Origin: a virus
Length of the DNA: 64,000 bases
Virus record (IMG/VR): IMGVR_UViG_3300034152_000556
Location: 1 to 64,000 of that record
Reading direction: 5' to 3' (one strand)
Shown here: positions 50,432-59,479 of the stretch, piece after piece
Layout: each line of letters opens with the position of its first letter
Numbering within the stretch: the first letter of the stretch is position 1
Made by a program: the position numbers and the translations under genes
The notes under the pieces: model-generated
Databases searched by the model: none
The model's input: the letters and a program-made list of their open reading frames with translations, nothing else
Told to the model about the DNA's origin: nothing

Positions 50432-51925
50432 TTATAGCTTTTTCAGGAATCGATTGAGACCAGATTGTAATCTCGTTCTTAGAGTATTTCCTTGAGTGGT
50501 CTTATCTATGATAACTTGTGGTACTTCTAACTCATGTGAGTCCACACCCGATTTATCAGTTAGAAAATCGCCTGAGTTGAGATTTTCATGAATCAATGCA
50601 AGTGGATCGGTGTAGTCATCTGGGTGTCTTACTTGAACCTCACCTTCTTCTTCTGCGCTTGGGTCATATTCATATAGGTCTTGACCGCCCCTTTCATCTA
50701 GGTCTTCTTGTACATCTTCTTCTGTTGCGTCGAGACTCATCAACATCATTCCAAATTCTAATGCTGATTTTCTGTAGAAACACGTTGAACATGTGTAGTG
50801 GATGCGGTAAAAAGCATCATCCTCCTCGACGCTTCCGGCTGGGTCATCATCGACCGGTTCCGTGCAGACTTCCAATGTCCATTCAAAGGCTTCGTCCCGA
50901 CAAGAGCAATCGCTGCATACGAATTCTCCGGTCGCGTCTTCTGCTTTTGGGTCCTTTCCTTTTGTTGTATCTAGTGCTTTCACTGGTGCTTTCTGTGGAT
51001 GAACTTCATCAAACCTTCGACCCCATTTTGATTCATACCAATCGAATAACCCATCGGGGTCGATTATGGGGTCAGCGCCTGATGCTGGATACATGCCACC
51101 ATAGTGCCCACCATATCCATAACCATAGCCATATGAATATTTGTAGGTTTTCTTTGTGACAAACCCAAGCCAGTTTTCATTGAACTGAATTTGATCTTCG
51201 GGAACTGTAAGCTTGAAACGACAATCCCATTTCCATTCGGTTTTCGGTTTTTCTTGCTTGTTCACTTTTGGCACAAGAGCACCATCTTTCCACACATAGA
51301 CTTGTGCGCCCGCTGACGGGTATGTGGTTACTTTTGATTTCTCTCGTGTCTGTGTGATACCTTCCATATAGTCAAGCGGGTCAACCTTGAATCGCTTTTC
51401 ATTTGCAACAATCGATGCTGTAATACTCACCTCTTCATCTGCAACATTACCGATTGTTATGTGCAAGCCATCAAAGTGTTTTTCATCAGCGATATCAACA
51501 CCAGAGTGAAAGGCTGAGAAGTTAGCGTGACTGTGAATGGTGCCAACTTTCAAATAACCATCAACAGTCAACTGGCGGTCATAGTCAATGGCTGCTGATG
51601 ATACCTCTTGTGTTGGTGGTAGCAGAATGAATAGTTTTGTTTTTGGGTCGTATAGAATCAGAACCATTGATTCTGATTTGTGGGTTGCATATACCCGTCT
51701 GAAGAATGTAACTGTGGTGGCAGTTTTGTCAGCTGGTATCTTTGGTAGATGAACCTTAGCCATTTGTTCGACGGGTTGGAGTGTTGCCACTCCACCGTCG
51801 ATTTTTGTAAGACTTTCCATGATACCAAGCTTTTTCTTCAGATAGAGTCCATCTTTTCCAACGATGTATAGAATATCATCGTTTGGCATCTCTTGTGTGC
51901 CATCATTGATAAAAACTCTAAACAT
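50432..51925 (-). CDS. JAMM/JAB metallopeptidase with C-terminal cysteine-rich part
   Basis: 497 residues behind GGAGG. GTIHSHANFSAFHSGVDIAD (129-147) contains the full JAMM motif: His131, His133, Ser141, Asp144. Glu85 (KSESMVLILYD) is the likely catalytic acid. The usual Pro after the second His is Ala. A Gly/Tyr run (264-277) and a Cys-rich region follow (Cys337, 340, 342, 354, 379, 382), probably a zinc module. JAB enzymes trim or remove ubiquitin-like proteins at their C-terminus; here it may trim the terminal Cys of the Ubl. The start overlaps the end of the E2-like gene by eight bases. Confidence 0.88.
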   Translation of the reverse strand: MFRVFINDGTQEMPNDDILYIVGKDGLYLKKKLGIMESLTKIDGGVATLQPVEQMAKVHLPKIPADKTATTVTFFRRVYATHKSESMVLILYDPKTKLFILLPPTQEVSSAAIDYDRQLTVDGYLKVGTIHSHANFSAFHSGVDIADEKHFDGLHITIGNVADEEVSITASIVANEKRFKVDPLDYMEGITQTREKSKVTTYPSAGAQVYVWKDGALVPKVNKQEKPKTEWKWDCRFKLTVPEDQIQFNENWLGFVTKKTYKYSYGYGYGYGGHYGGMYPASGADPIIDPDGLFDWYESKWGRRFDEVHPQKAPVKALDTTKGKDPKAEDATGEFVCSDCSCRDEAFEWTLEVCTEPVDDDPAGSVEEDDAFYRIHYTCSTCFYRKSALEFGMMLMSLDATEEDVQEDLDERGGQDLYEYDPSAEEEGEVQVRHPDDYTDPLALIHENLNSGDFLTDKSGVDSHELEVPQVIIDKTTQGNTLRTRLQSGLNRFLKKL

Positions 51926-54551
51926 TCATTATCCTCCGAGAATCTACCGGATAGAATTCACTCATTTTCTCGTTTTGGGTGAACATACCTCTGAAGTTTG
52001 GTAATCCGGGTTGTAGGTCAACAATCAATTCTTTCTCTGACATTCTTGGTGGAAGAATGCCATGCGGTAGCGCGTAACTCTTAAACGTCTCATCAAACAC
52101 AAAATAATCATGTGCAAGATTTAGAACTGAACCTAGAGATGCACAGCGCGAATCACCAAGCTTGTTCTGAAAATACATATAATCATAATCTGACTTATAT
52201 GGACCTCCAGTGATTTCAAAGACATCTCCTGGTTGTATTTTGATTTTGTTCATATCAAGTGGCACATGCTGCGTCTTTTGCCATGTCTTTGTACCCATTC
52301 GCATCTTTGTGAAGTTTGCAATCACATCTTCAGCCCAAAGAGTCAAACCATTTGAGCAAAGTACAAGGGGTTCGTCGCAGCCTGTATCTGTGATAAATCC
52401 AATGATGATATTAACATCAGTTTTCGGGAAGTTTTGAATATCATCAACTTTTGCTTTTATTTTCATGCCTGTTTGTAGGGTCTTGTATTTTGTTTTAACG
52501 TGTCTTACTGCCCCCACATCTATATAGCTTTTGTTGCCTTTGATATAGACTTTTTCTGATAACTTTCCGTCTTTGTCTTGCAGAATAAACGAAACAGTTT
52601 GCAATTCATCGTTGACTTTGAATCCCATGATAGTTTTTATCTTCAACATTTCAAGCGGCGTTTCCCAGTTTGCACAGACCACTCGATCACCAACTTCAAA
52701 TTTAATATCTCCATCGAAGCTTGGTATGTTGAGTTTGCTACCATCTATCCATTGTCGTGTAATGCTTGTGAAAGGCACATCTGCTAAACCAGCATTGTGA
52801 TTGATGTAAAAACCATCTGGTGAAGCATATGCAACAAGAACTTCTTTTTTGTGTGAATCTGTTACCGATTTAATAGCTCTTAGCTTATAGTATCGGTTGC
52901 CAACTCTGAATGGCATATTATCTATTTTTTTCAACTTGTTTAGTTGTAGATATGTCACGGTATCTTGATTTTTTGGATCTAGAATATCAATACCACCGTT
53001 TTCATTTTTGAAACGATAAATTAAATCACCAGATGGTGAAACATCTAAATCAACAAATTCTAGATTTTTGAAAGTGCTGACAATTGATGTTGATGTTAAA
53101 GTGTCGTAGTGTTTTCCAGCGTCAAATGAGAGGCAATACTTTTTTCCTGGTTTTATCAAGCGACCGAAAAGTTTTGGTTTTTCAACATTGTACTTCTCGA
53201 TCTCAAGACCATCAACAGCGGTAAAGTACTCATCACCTAAGCGAAACTCAGGTACGCCATTGAACTCTCGAATTGATATTAGCTTTTTAAATAGGGGTTT
53301 CTGGCTTACTGCGGTTTTGACAGTAACGATATCACCAATAGTTAGCTTCTTACCATTGTATTTGATATTTGCTTTTTCTTGCCTTGTCTTCATTTCTTCG
53401 AGAATTTTATCTTTGAGTTTCTTCGTAAGCTGTATCATGCGATATTCTCCATTTGGTTTTTCATATCGCATGTGAGATATATTGGGTGTTCTTGCAGATG
53501 ATAGAAATGATACCACTCTAACTTCTTGATTTTTATGAGTGAAGGTGTCTCCCGGATATAGAAGAAACATCCCATTGCTATCAAGATGTACAACTGCCGA
53601 TGCGTTTTCTTTCAATGGCTGTGGTTTTGTATCATCGGTGATTTCATCTGATGAGAAACTAGTTTTGAAGAATGTTGTAATTCTTGATATATCAGCAGAT
53701 ACGCTAGAATTTAGACTTATATTACGACCACTATTAAGCGTGTATTTGATAGCTGCACCGAGAGTTGCTTTTTTTGCCAACAGCCACCTGACTTTAAATA
53801 TAAACATTGGGTCGTTGATGGTTCGATGTGCCCACTCTATCGGATTTGAGACATACGGTGTCTTTGCTTGATGATATCGATTTGGGTTATACATATAGTC
53901 CGAGTTAAATTCGTTGTTCCAGAAAAAGTGCATATAATTTTGAATGAACACTGCAACGTTTGGATAGTTCGAACCCATACCATCACCTAGACAGCACCAT
54001 AGACCATCGTTTAGATTTGGAAGATTGGCATAAAACATCGGGTCACCCATGCCCATTACTGGCGCTGGTCTGAAATAAACGGTAGAACCACGATAACGGT
54101 TGTTTGAATCAACAATAACAATATGGATGATATATGGAAATGCAAAGTTGATTGTATGTAGTTCTCGTGAGCCGCCTTTGCTATCGAAGTGTTTATCAAT
54201 CACATCTTTCCACTCATCATACATTCCACGGTCTCGTGCGTCTTTAATTTCATTTGCAAAGTTTCTACGCATGTTGACTGTTCTAATTGCTGGTTGTTCT
54301 TCGATAACAACACACTTATTTCCGTGCATATCTTCATATATGTAGCGACAGTTCATGGGAAGGATACCATCGTAGGTAAACTCTCTTGTTGTTAGCCTCT
54401 TCTGTAATTGGTTCAGAAGAATATTTGTTGGAATTATACCTTTCGTAATTTTTGCTTTTGGGTCTTTCCAACTTTCATCTCTATATTTATCTGGAATTTC
54501 GCTGCCGTATAGAACGGCGTACTTCTTGTTCAGCCGAATCTCTTCGATCAT
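51918..54551 (-). CDS. E2-like domain fused to a long array of small beta-barrels
   Basis: 877 residues. Residues about 130-220 resemble the E2-like PRTRC protein B: strands HTINFAFPYIIHIVIVD and TVYFRPAPV, then LPNLNDGLWCCLGDG with Cys186/Cys187 at the catalytic place (as in ...DGxxCxG), then VFIQNYMHFFWNNEFNSD. From about 300 on there are several repeating SH3/KOW-like beta units, each near the pattern 'x-x-GD-x-(V/F)-x-(V/I)' (PGDTFTHKNQEVRVVSF, IGDIVTVKTAV, VGDRVVCANW, PGDVFEITGG). The gene precedes JAB with overlap. It would accept the Ubl from an E1; the barrels may bind targets. Confidence 0.72.
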   Translation of the reverse strand: MIEEIRLNKKYAVLYGSEIPDKYRDESWKDPKAKITKGIIPTNILLNQLQKRLTTREFTYDGILPMNCRYIYEDMHGNKCVVIEEQPAIRTVNMRRNFANEIKDARDRGMYDEWKDVIDKHFDSKGGSRELHTINFAFPYIIHIVIVDSNNRYRGSTVYFRPAPVMGMGDPMFYANLPNLNDGLWCCLGDGMGSNYPNVAVFIQNYMHFFWNNEFNSDYMYNPNRYHQAKTPYVSNPIEWAHRTINDPMFIFKVRWLLAKKATLGAAIKYTLNSGRNISLNSSVSADISRITTFFKTSFSSDEITDDTKPQPLKENASAVVHLDSNGMFLLYPGDTFTHKNQEVRVVSFLSSARTPNISHMRYEKPNGEYRMIQLTKKLKDKILEEMKTRQEKANIKYNGKKLTIGDIVTVKTAVSQKPLFKKLISIREFNGVPEFRLGDEYFTAVDGLEIEKYNVEKPKLFGRLIKPGKKYCLSFDAGKHYDTLTSTSIVSTFKNLEFVDLDVSPSGDLIYRFKNENGGIDILDPKNQDTVTYLQLNKLKKIDNMPFRVGNRYYKLRAIKSVTDSHKKEVLVAYASPDGFYINHNAGLADVPFTSITRQWIDGSKLNIPSFDGDIKFEVGDRVVCANWETPLEMLKIKTIMGFKVNDELQTVSFILQDKDGKLSEKVYIKGNKSYIDVGAVRHVKTKYKTLQTGMKIKAKVDDIQNFPKTDVNIIIGFITDTGCDEPLVLCSNGLTLWAEDVIANFTKMRMGTKTWQKTQHVPLDMNKIKIQPGDVFEITGGPYKSDYDYMYFQNKLGDSRCASLGSVLNLAHDYFVFDETFKSYALPHGILPPRMSEKELIVDLQPGLPNFRGMFTQNEKMSEFYPVDSRRIMNV

Positions 54552-54554
54552 TCT

Positions 54555-54929
54555 TTATTCTCCTCGAAAGTATTTCACAAGTTTCGCATACTCCGTTAGA
54601 ATGTTCTTTGCCTTTGCCTCTTTAATATCCCAAGATTTCTTCGGAAATTTTTGAGTTTCTCGTGGGTCAGATTTTATCGCAGCCTTTGGTATTGACCAAA
54701 GTCTTGCAACATAATGACCTATGCTTTCGCGTTCTAATGTTAGATAACACAGTTCGCTATCATAACGACCTGGAACTTCTAAAGTGAGAATGACATTTGG
54801 CCCTTGCGGGGCATATTTTATATTCATATGAGGATGTTCTTCTTTTTCAATTAGGTCGCACATCTCTCTTACTTTATCAAGTTCCTCATCGTATGGTGTT
54901 CCTGCAATGAGTTTTCCTAGTGTTTTCAT
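54555..54929 (-). CDS. Unknown protein next to the conjugation cassette
   Basis: 124 residues from the ATG preceded by AAGGAAAC, overlapping the previous stop as ATGA; 15 codons upstream are less likely to be used. A helical N-terminus leads to a compact beta part (NVILTLEVPGRYDSELCYLTLE) and a basic helical tail. No family recognised. It lies between the SH3-like gene and the E2-like gene in the same operon. Confidence 0.55.
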   Translation of the reverse strand: MKTLGKLIAGTPYDEELDKVREMCDLIEKEEHPHMNIKYAPQGPNVILTLEVPGRYDSELCYLTLERESIGHYVARLWSIPKAAIKSDPRETQKFPKKSWDIKEAKAKNILTEYAKLVKYFRGE

Positions 54930-55234
54930 GCTGGTTTCCTTATTCTGTATCTTACCTTGTCTAACTCTACCCAATCGGCTTGCTTAAATGGAATAGAACG
55001 CCATTCTTGTTTTTCCAAATCAAAGCAATGAATTATTCCATTTTTACGCATTAAATTGACGATTTTCTTAATATTTACAGATTTCGGATGTTGCTTTTTT
55101 GGAATTTGAGTAAAGTCTAAGGTGCATACCATTACTCGAATTGTTCCGTCCTTTTTCTTGAATTTGACAACAGCTTCTTTTGCTTTAGAAAGCTTTTCCC
55201 AAAAATCAAGAGCAGATGTGATTTCATCAGCCAT
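54926..55234 (-). CDS. Small SH3-like beta-barrel protein (WYL_2/DUF2693-like)
   Basis: 102 residues behind GGAAGGAGG. VVKFKKKDGTIRVMVCTLDF (about 22-41) followed by IPKKQHP and IIHCFDLEKQEWRSIPF matches small phage proteins of the WYL_2 (DUF2693) type, which have an Sm/SH3-like barrel and may bind nucleic acid. It overlaps the radical SAM gene's end by eight bases and the next gene by ATGA. Confidence 0.65.
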   Translation of the reverse strand: MADEITSALDFWEKLSKAKEAVVKFKKKDGTIRVMVCTLDFTQIPKKQHPKSVNIKKIVNLMRKNGIIHCFDLEKQEWRSIPFKQADWVELDKVRYRIRKPA

Positions 55235-56267
55235 CTTTCTTACCCTCCCTTACATCTAGGTGTACTAACCCTGCAACATCATCAGTCATGCTCATAAGCT
55301 GGCATGTATGATTACAGAGTTGACAATAATTTCTTTTATCTCGTATCAGTGCTTCTCTCACTTGATATGATACCTCTCTCCTTTGAACAAACAGATTCAT
55401 TAGAGAGTTATACTTTGGAGTATGTACGCCTCTTATACGCAGACAAAGTCGAATTGAACCATCAGCATCTATGGTAATATTATGAATACCTTGCTCTAAG
55501 AAACAATCTAACTTTGCTGGTAAAATATCAAAAATCTTTTCTAATAGATAATGCTTCATATGAACATTACATTTTCGGTCATCTAGTATTTTTACAAGTT
55601 CACCAGCGAGTCGCAGACTTGGTCTTACCAACTGTTCTGTACCATAAACATTTGAAAAGTCATACCAGCTGTTTTTTGCGATATCGACAAATGTCAAATC
55701 GCTACAGATACCCAAGTCTGAAAGTTTCCTGATAAACCTATGTAGATCAGAAATATCATGTTTCATTACGGTTACTTCAGCAACAAGGTCTTTGATTTTC
55801 GTGTGTTCTTTCAAAACTACTAAATTTGCTAGACCTTCTCGACTCTTTTTTGCTCGATCTGAATTATCAGTTGCTAAAACAGGGTCGATGGATGCTGTGA
55901 AACCTTTTATCTCATCGACACTTCTTAATAGATTGGTGATTCTATCTTGAATGCCTCTTGAGTTGTTGCTTATAATTGTATAATGCATTCTGTTTTCATT
56001 GCAGAAGTTTATTATATCTGGTAAGTCATTTCTTAGTAATGGTTCGCCGCCATAGAAGATATGAAAACAATCTGGGTTGTGCATTTTAAATTGCAACAAA
56101 GCCATCTTGATATAATCCAGCGACATTTCATTTTTATGATAATAAGATGAGATTGGATAGTCACCTTGACCGCCTCCACCGGCTATGATAGCACAGTACT
56201 TGCAGTTTAAATTGCAACGGCGAGTTAGTATCCAATTCACAATTTTGATTCGTTCTTTATTTTCCAA
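55227..56267 (-). CDS. Radical SAM enzyme with C-terminal cysteine group
   Basis: 346 residues from a TTG start; GAGGT stands about eight bases upstream, and the start lies inside the end of the gp46 gene. Cys18-x3-Cys22-x2-Cys25 (RRCNLNCKYC) is the radical SAM motif. IFYGGEPLLRNDL matches the GGEP SAM-binding motif of the SPASM/peptide-modifying branch. The end has CLRIRG and YCQLCNHTCQL, likely an auxiliary cluster. GGEP-type radical SAM enzymes often modify peptides or proteins. It is upstream of the conjugation cassette in the same operon; a functional link is possible but unproven. Confidence 0.85.
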   Translation of the reverse strand: MENKERIKIVNWILTRRCNLNCKYCAIIAGGGGQGDYPISSYYHKNEMSLDYIKMALLQFKMHNPDCFHIFYGGEPLLRNDLPDIINFCNENRMHYTIISNNSRGIQDRITNLLRSVDEIKGFTASIDPVLATDNSDRAKKSREGLANLVVLKEHTKIKDLVAEVTVMKHDISDLHRFIRKLSDLGICSDLTFVDIAKNSWYDFSNVYGTEQLVRPSLRLAGELVKILDDRKCNVHMKHYLLEKIFDILPAKLDCFLEQGIHNITIDADGSIRLCLRIRGVHTPKYNSLMNLFVQRREVSYQVREALIRDKRNYCQLCNHTCQLMSMTDDVAGLVHLDVREGKKDG

Positions 56268-58446
56268 GTTCTAGTACCTCATCTGCTTCGAGTTGATCAA
56301 CATGTCTGTGTGATATAATTAAAATATGTTTATCTTTAACAACACTTCTAAGAACTTTAGAAACATAACCAATATTCTCGTCGTCAAGACTGTCGAATAT
56401 TTCATCAAACAACAAGATGTTATATCGAACATCTTGAACACGTTCTTGAAGATCACCAAGCGTTAAAATTGTTGCAATATCAACCAATCTAGTTTGCCCA
56501 CCTGAAAATTGAACTCTTGAGTTTGCTTTGGTTTCTGTGTCAAGAACATTTACAGAAATCTTGTCTCGAAATTCACCAGCCTTAGTTGCTGATAAAGTAT
56601 CAAATGAGACTACGTATCTCCCATCTGACATTCTATCAAGATATTCCATAACGCGCTCATTCATAAAAGGTATTGATTCATCAATGAGCATTGATGGTAT
56701 ACCTGTTGGTGAAAACCCAGTTTTCCAAACTTCTGCAATCTTTTGTTGTCTGACATATGTTTCAAGTTGTTCTTTAAAAGTTTTAACATTGTTTCTGTAA
56801 TTATCTTTTTGCATCTTTAATGTTTGTAGATTTGATTTATCAAATTCTCGATTTCGTTCTCTCTTGAGCCTTTCTTCAAGGTTTTCGATTTCGTTTTTGC
56901 ATCTTTCTATATAAAGAGTTTTTGTATTGATATCATCTTTGAGTTTTGTAAGCTCTTCTTTTTGTGCTAAAAACTCGTTATAAGATTTCTCAAGCTCTTC
57001 TTTTTCAGCTTGATATTTAGCCTTAATATCTTGTTCAGTTTTTGTTGCTATATCTGCAACCTGTGTAAGAGCTGTTTCCAAACGTTGTTTGTAAACGTTA
57101 ATCATTTGATTATATGATTCTTCAGCATGTGCAAGTTGTGATTCTTGGTGTCGTTTTTCAGAGTCGAGTTGTTTGAGGACTTCTTTTAACTTTTCTCTGA
57201 TTCCACTCACCATGTGCTCTTTCTGTTTCATTTGTTCAGTAAGATTTTGTATTTCGCTGTCACACGCTTGTATTTTTTCTTGTAGATGTGATATTGCGTC
57301 ATCGTCTATATCACGTTTACAAGTTGGACAGGTTTTAACATCTGAATTTAGAACTTTGGTGAGCTCCTCTTTCATATTGTTCAAAGATAAAACTTGTCCA
57401 TGCAGATATGATGCTTCTGATTCAATTTTGCCTTGCTTGCCTTCTGCAACATTTTTTTGTGTGAGAATTTCACGCTGAATAGAATTGATCATATCTAAGA
57501 ACTTGCTTTTTTCTTTTGAAAATTTTTCGTATTCCTCTCTTTCCTTAGCAGATGCCGCCGCTTTAAGTTCACTCTCTTTTTTGTCTCGATGCACTGCTAA
57601 AGAATCTAAAGCTTGTTTAGCTTTTTGTGACAACTCATTAAATGTGTTTTCAATATTTTTCAAATCGTCAACAAGCTTAGTAAGTATTTTTTCTTGAGCC
57701 AAAAGATTCTTCAGAGACTCTTCTCTTAGTTTCAAAGACTCTTTCTCATCGCTAATCTCATCTTCTAAAGTTTCTATCAACTTTGTCTGTTCTTGATAAA
57801 AAGTGGTTTCGCGAATTCGCTCTCTGGTAAGTTGATTTTCAATCTCTTCAATGCGACCTTCTGTTACTTTAATTTCAGAATTTTTGTCAGCTATAAGATT
57901 TTTAATATCTTTCAGAGCGTCTCGAACAAGATCATATCTTGCTTCCCATTTTTGGAATGAAAGAATCTTTCTGAAGATGTCCTTCTTCTCAGAGTCAATC
58001 AAGTCTGTAAAGAAATCTTTAACCTTTTGGCCGAACAATCTGGTGTTCATAAATAGATTCTTTGGACTTACCAAGGTTTCAATTTCAGGTACTACATCTT
58101 TGTGACCTTTTTTTATGTCTTTTCCGTTCTTCTTTAATATAACGGTGTTTCCAATGCGAGTGTATTTTACATAACGAGTGACATTGTATTGGTCTTCGTT
58201 GATGATAAAATCTAACTCAACCTTACAGTTTTTACCTATTACATTATTTACAACATCTTCGTTTCTAGCCCCTTTGCTCGTTATACCATATAGAGCAAAT
58301 GGTATGGCATCAAACATCATGGTTTTGCCGACACCATTGGGACCATTGATCATCGTCAGTTTTCCATTTTCAAACTGCAATTCCATCGGGTCAATATATG
58401 GCCCAAAATTCTCCATTCTAACCCGCTGAAAGGTTATGTCTTTCAT
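56257..58446 (-). CDS. gp46/SbcC/Rad50-like recombination ATPase
   Basis: 729 residues from the ATG behind GGAGGGAGA; 15 upstream codons are unlikely to be used. Walker A GPNGVGKT (35-42), long coiled coils broken by a zinc hook CPTC (about 371-374), the signature SGGQTRLVDIA, and Walker B ILLFDEIFDSLD near the C-terminus. With gp47 it forms the nuclease-ATPase that resects DNA ends in phage recombination and helps degrade host DNA. The start overlaps the gp47-like gene by 29 bases. Length is larger than T4 gp46 (560), nearer to bacterial SbcC-like minimal forms. Confidence 0.92.
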   Translation of the reverse strand: MKDITFQRVRMENFGPYIDPMELQFENGKLTMINGPNGVGKTMMFDAIPFALYGITSKGARNEDVVNNVIGKNCKVELDFIINEDQYNVTRYVKYTRIGNTVILKKNGKDIKKGHKDVVPEIETLVSPKNLFMNTRLFGQKVKDFFTDLIDSEKKDIFRKILSFQKWEARYDLVRDALKDIKNLIADKNSEIKVTEGRIEEIENQLTRERIRETTFYQEQTKLIETLEDEISDEKESLKLREESLKNLLAQEKILTKLVDDLKNIENTFNELSQKAKQALDSLAVHRDKKESELKAAASAKEREEYEKFSKEKSKFLDMINSIQREILTQKNVAEGKQGKIESEASYLHGQVLSLNNMKEELTKVLNSDVKTCPTCKRDIDDDAISHLQEKIQACDSEIQNLTEQMKQKEHMVSGIREKLKEVLKQLDSEKRHQESQLAHAEESYNQMINVYKQRLETALTQVADIATKTEQDIKAKYQAEKEELEKSYNEFLAQKEELTKLKDDINTKTLYIERCKNEIENLEERLKRERNREFDKSNLQTLKMQKDNYRNNVKTFKEQLETYVRQQKIAEVWKTGFSPTGIPSMLIDESIPFMNERVMEYLDRMSDGRYVVSFDTLSATKAGEFRDKISVNVLDTETKANSRVQFSGGQTRLVDIATILTLGDLQERVQDVRYNILLFDEIFDSLDDENIGYVSKVLRSVVKDKHILIISHRHVDQLEADEVLELGK

Positions 58447-59479
58447 TATCTTCTCCCTCCAGCTTTCTGATGAATTCAATATACTCATCATGCTCTTCTT
58501 CTGGTATTTCTTGACCAGCTAGATACCGTCTCAAGATTTCTTCGTCTGTCATCGAAGAGCTAAGACCGCGATCTGTTATATCTTTGTCTGTTCTATCTAC
58601 AATTATAAATTCTTTTTCCAGCTTGTCTGTGTCAATCGTTTCTTTCTTTATGATCTTAACAAGATGCCCCTCTTGTCGAAGCCTTTCTGCTTTCTGAATT
58701 GTTTCTTTTATATTCTTTTTTGTCAGATCAAGCTGTACGTGTTTACGATAACCAGATGTTGGTATGCTTTCTACCTCTAAGGTTTCAGAATCAACAACGA
58801 GAAATCTTTTTTCATCATCTTTTTCTCCCCAATCCAATTGAATTGGTGAACCAGCATAAAATATTCTGACATTTTCATTGCTGACTTCTTGTGGTTTATG
58901 GTAGTGACCAAGCAACACCAGATCATAATTGTTTTCTAGATGTCGAATGCTTATATCGGAAATAATACTTAAACCAGAATTTACAACGGCTTCGTTCAAA
59001 CCAAAGTGCGATATAAGAATATTAGCTTTAGCCTTTTTAATAGTAACTGCCATATCTGAGCTGTAAGGTACTATTAGAATAGACGGTCCTGCATCGATTT
59101 TGGCTATAGACCCACACATTCCGTGTGTTGCATTTATCTCAACAGAGTCATGATGATCTAGAAATTCAAGTGCTGAGATTGCATCTTTGCCTTTATGCGA
59201 AAGGTCATGATTACCAGTTACAACCCAAAACTTCAATTGACGGTAATCTTCTAAAAAGTCTAACAACAATTTCTGTGCAAGACTGTAGATTATTGACTTA
59301 TTGTGCATGATGTCGCCACCAATAACCATGACCCCTATATCATTTTTAACACAGTGATCTGCAATATTTCTCAATGCTTGCATAATACTATGTAATCTAT
59401 CTGGTAGACCCGTCATTTCATTTATGGGGTCTTGACCGTACCTAGAAAGGTGTAGATCAGCTGTAAAAGCAAATTTCAT
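58418..59479 (-). CDS. gp47/SbcD/Mre11-like nuclease
   Basis: 353 residues. Metallophosphoesterase motifs in order: TADLHLS (Asp8, His10), GGDIMHNK (about 53-60), VTGNHDLS (about 87-94), and VLLGHYHKPQ (about 193-202). This is the usual Mre11/gp47 layout, with a C-terminal domain for the ATPase partner and an acidic tail. It works with the gp46-like product encoded next. The ATG overlaps the stop of the prepilin-like gene (ATGA) and the GGAGAAC ahead serves as ribosome site. Confidence 0.92.
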   Translation of the reverse strand: MKFAFTADLHLSRYGQDPINEMTGLPDRLHSIMQALRNIADHCVKNDIGVMVIGGDIMHNKSIIYSLAQKLLLDFLEDYRQLKFWVVTGNHDLSHKGKDAISALEFLDHHDSVEINATHGMCGSIAKIDAGPSILIVPYSSDMAVTIKKAKANILISHFGLNEAVVNSGLSIISDISIRHLENNYDLVLLGHYHKPQEVSNENVRIFYAGSPIQLDWGEKDDEKRFLVVDSETLEVESIPTSGYRKHVQLDLTKKNIKETIQKAERLRQEGHLVKIIKKETIDTDKLEKEFIIVDRTDKDITDRGLSSSMTDEEILRRYLAGQEIPEEEHDEYIEFIRKLEGEDNERHNLSAG

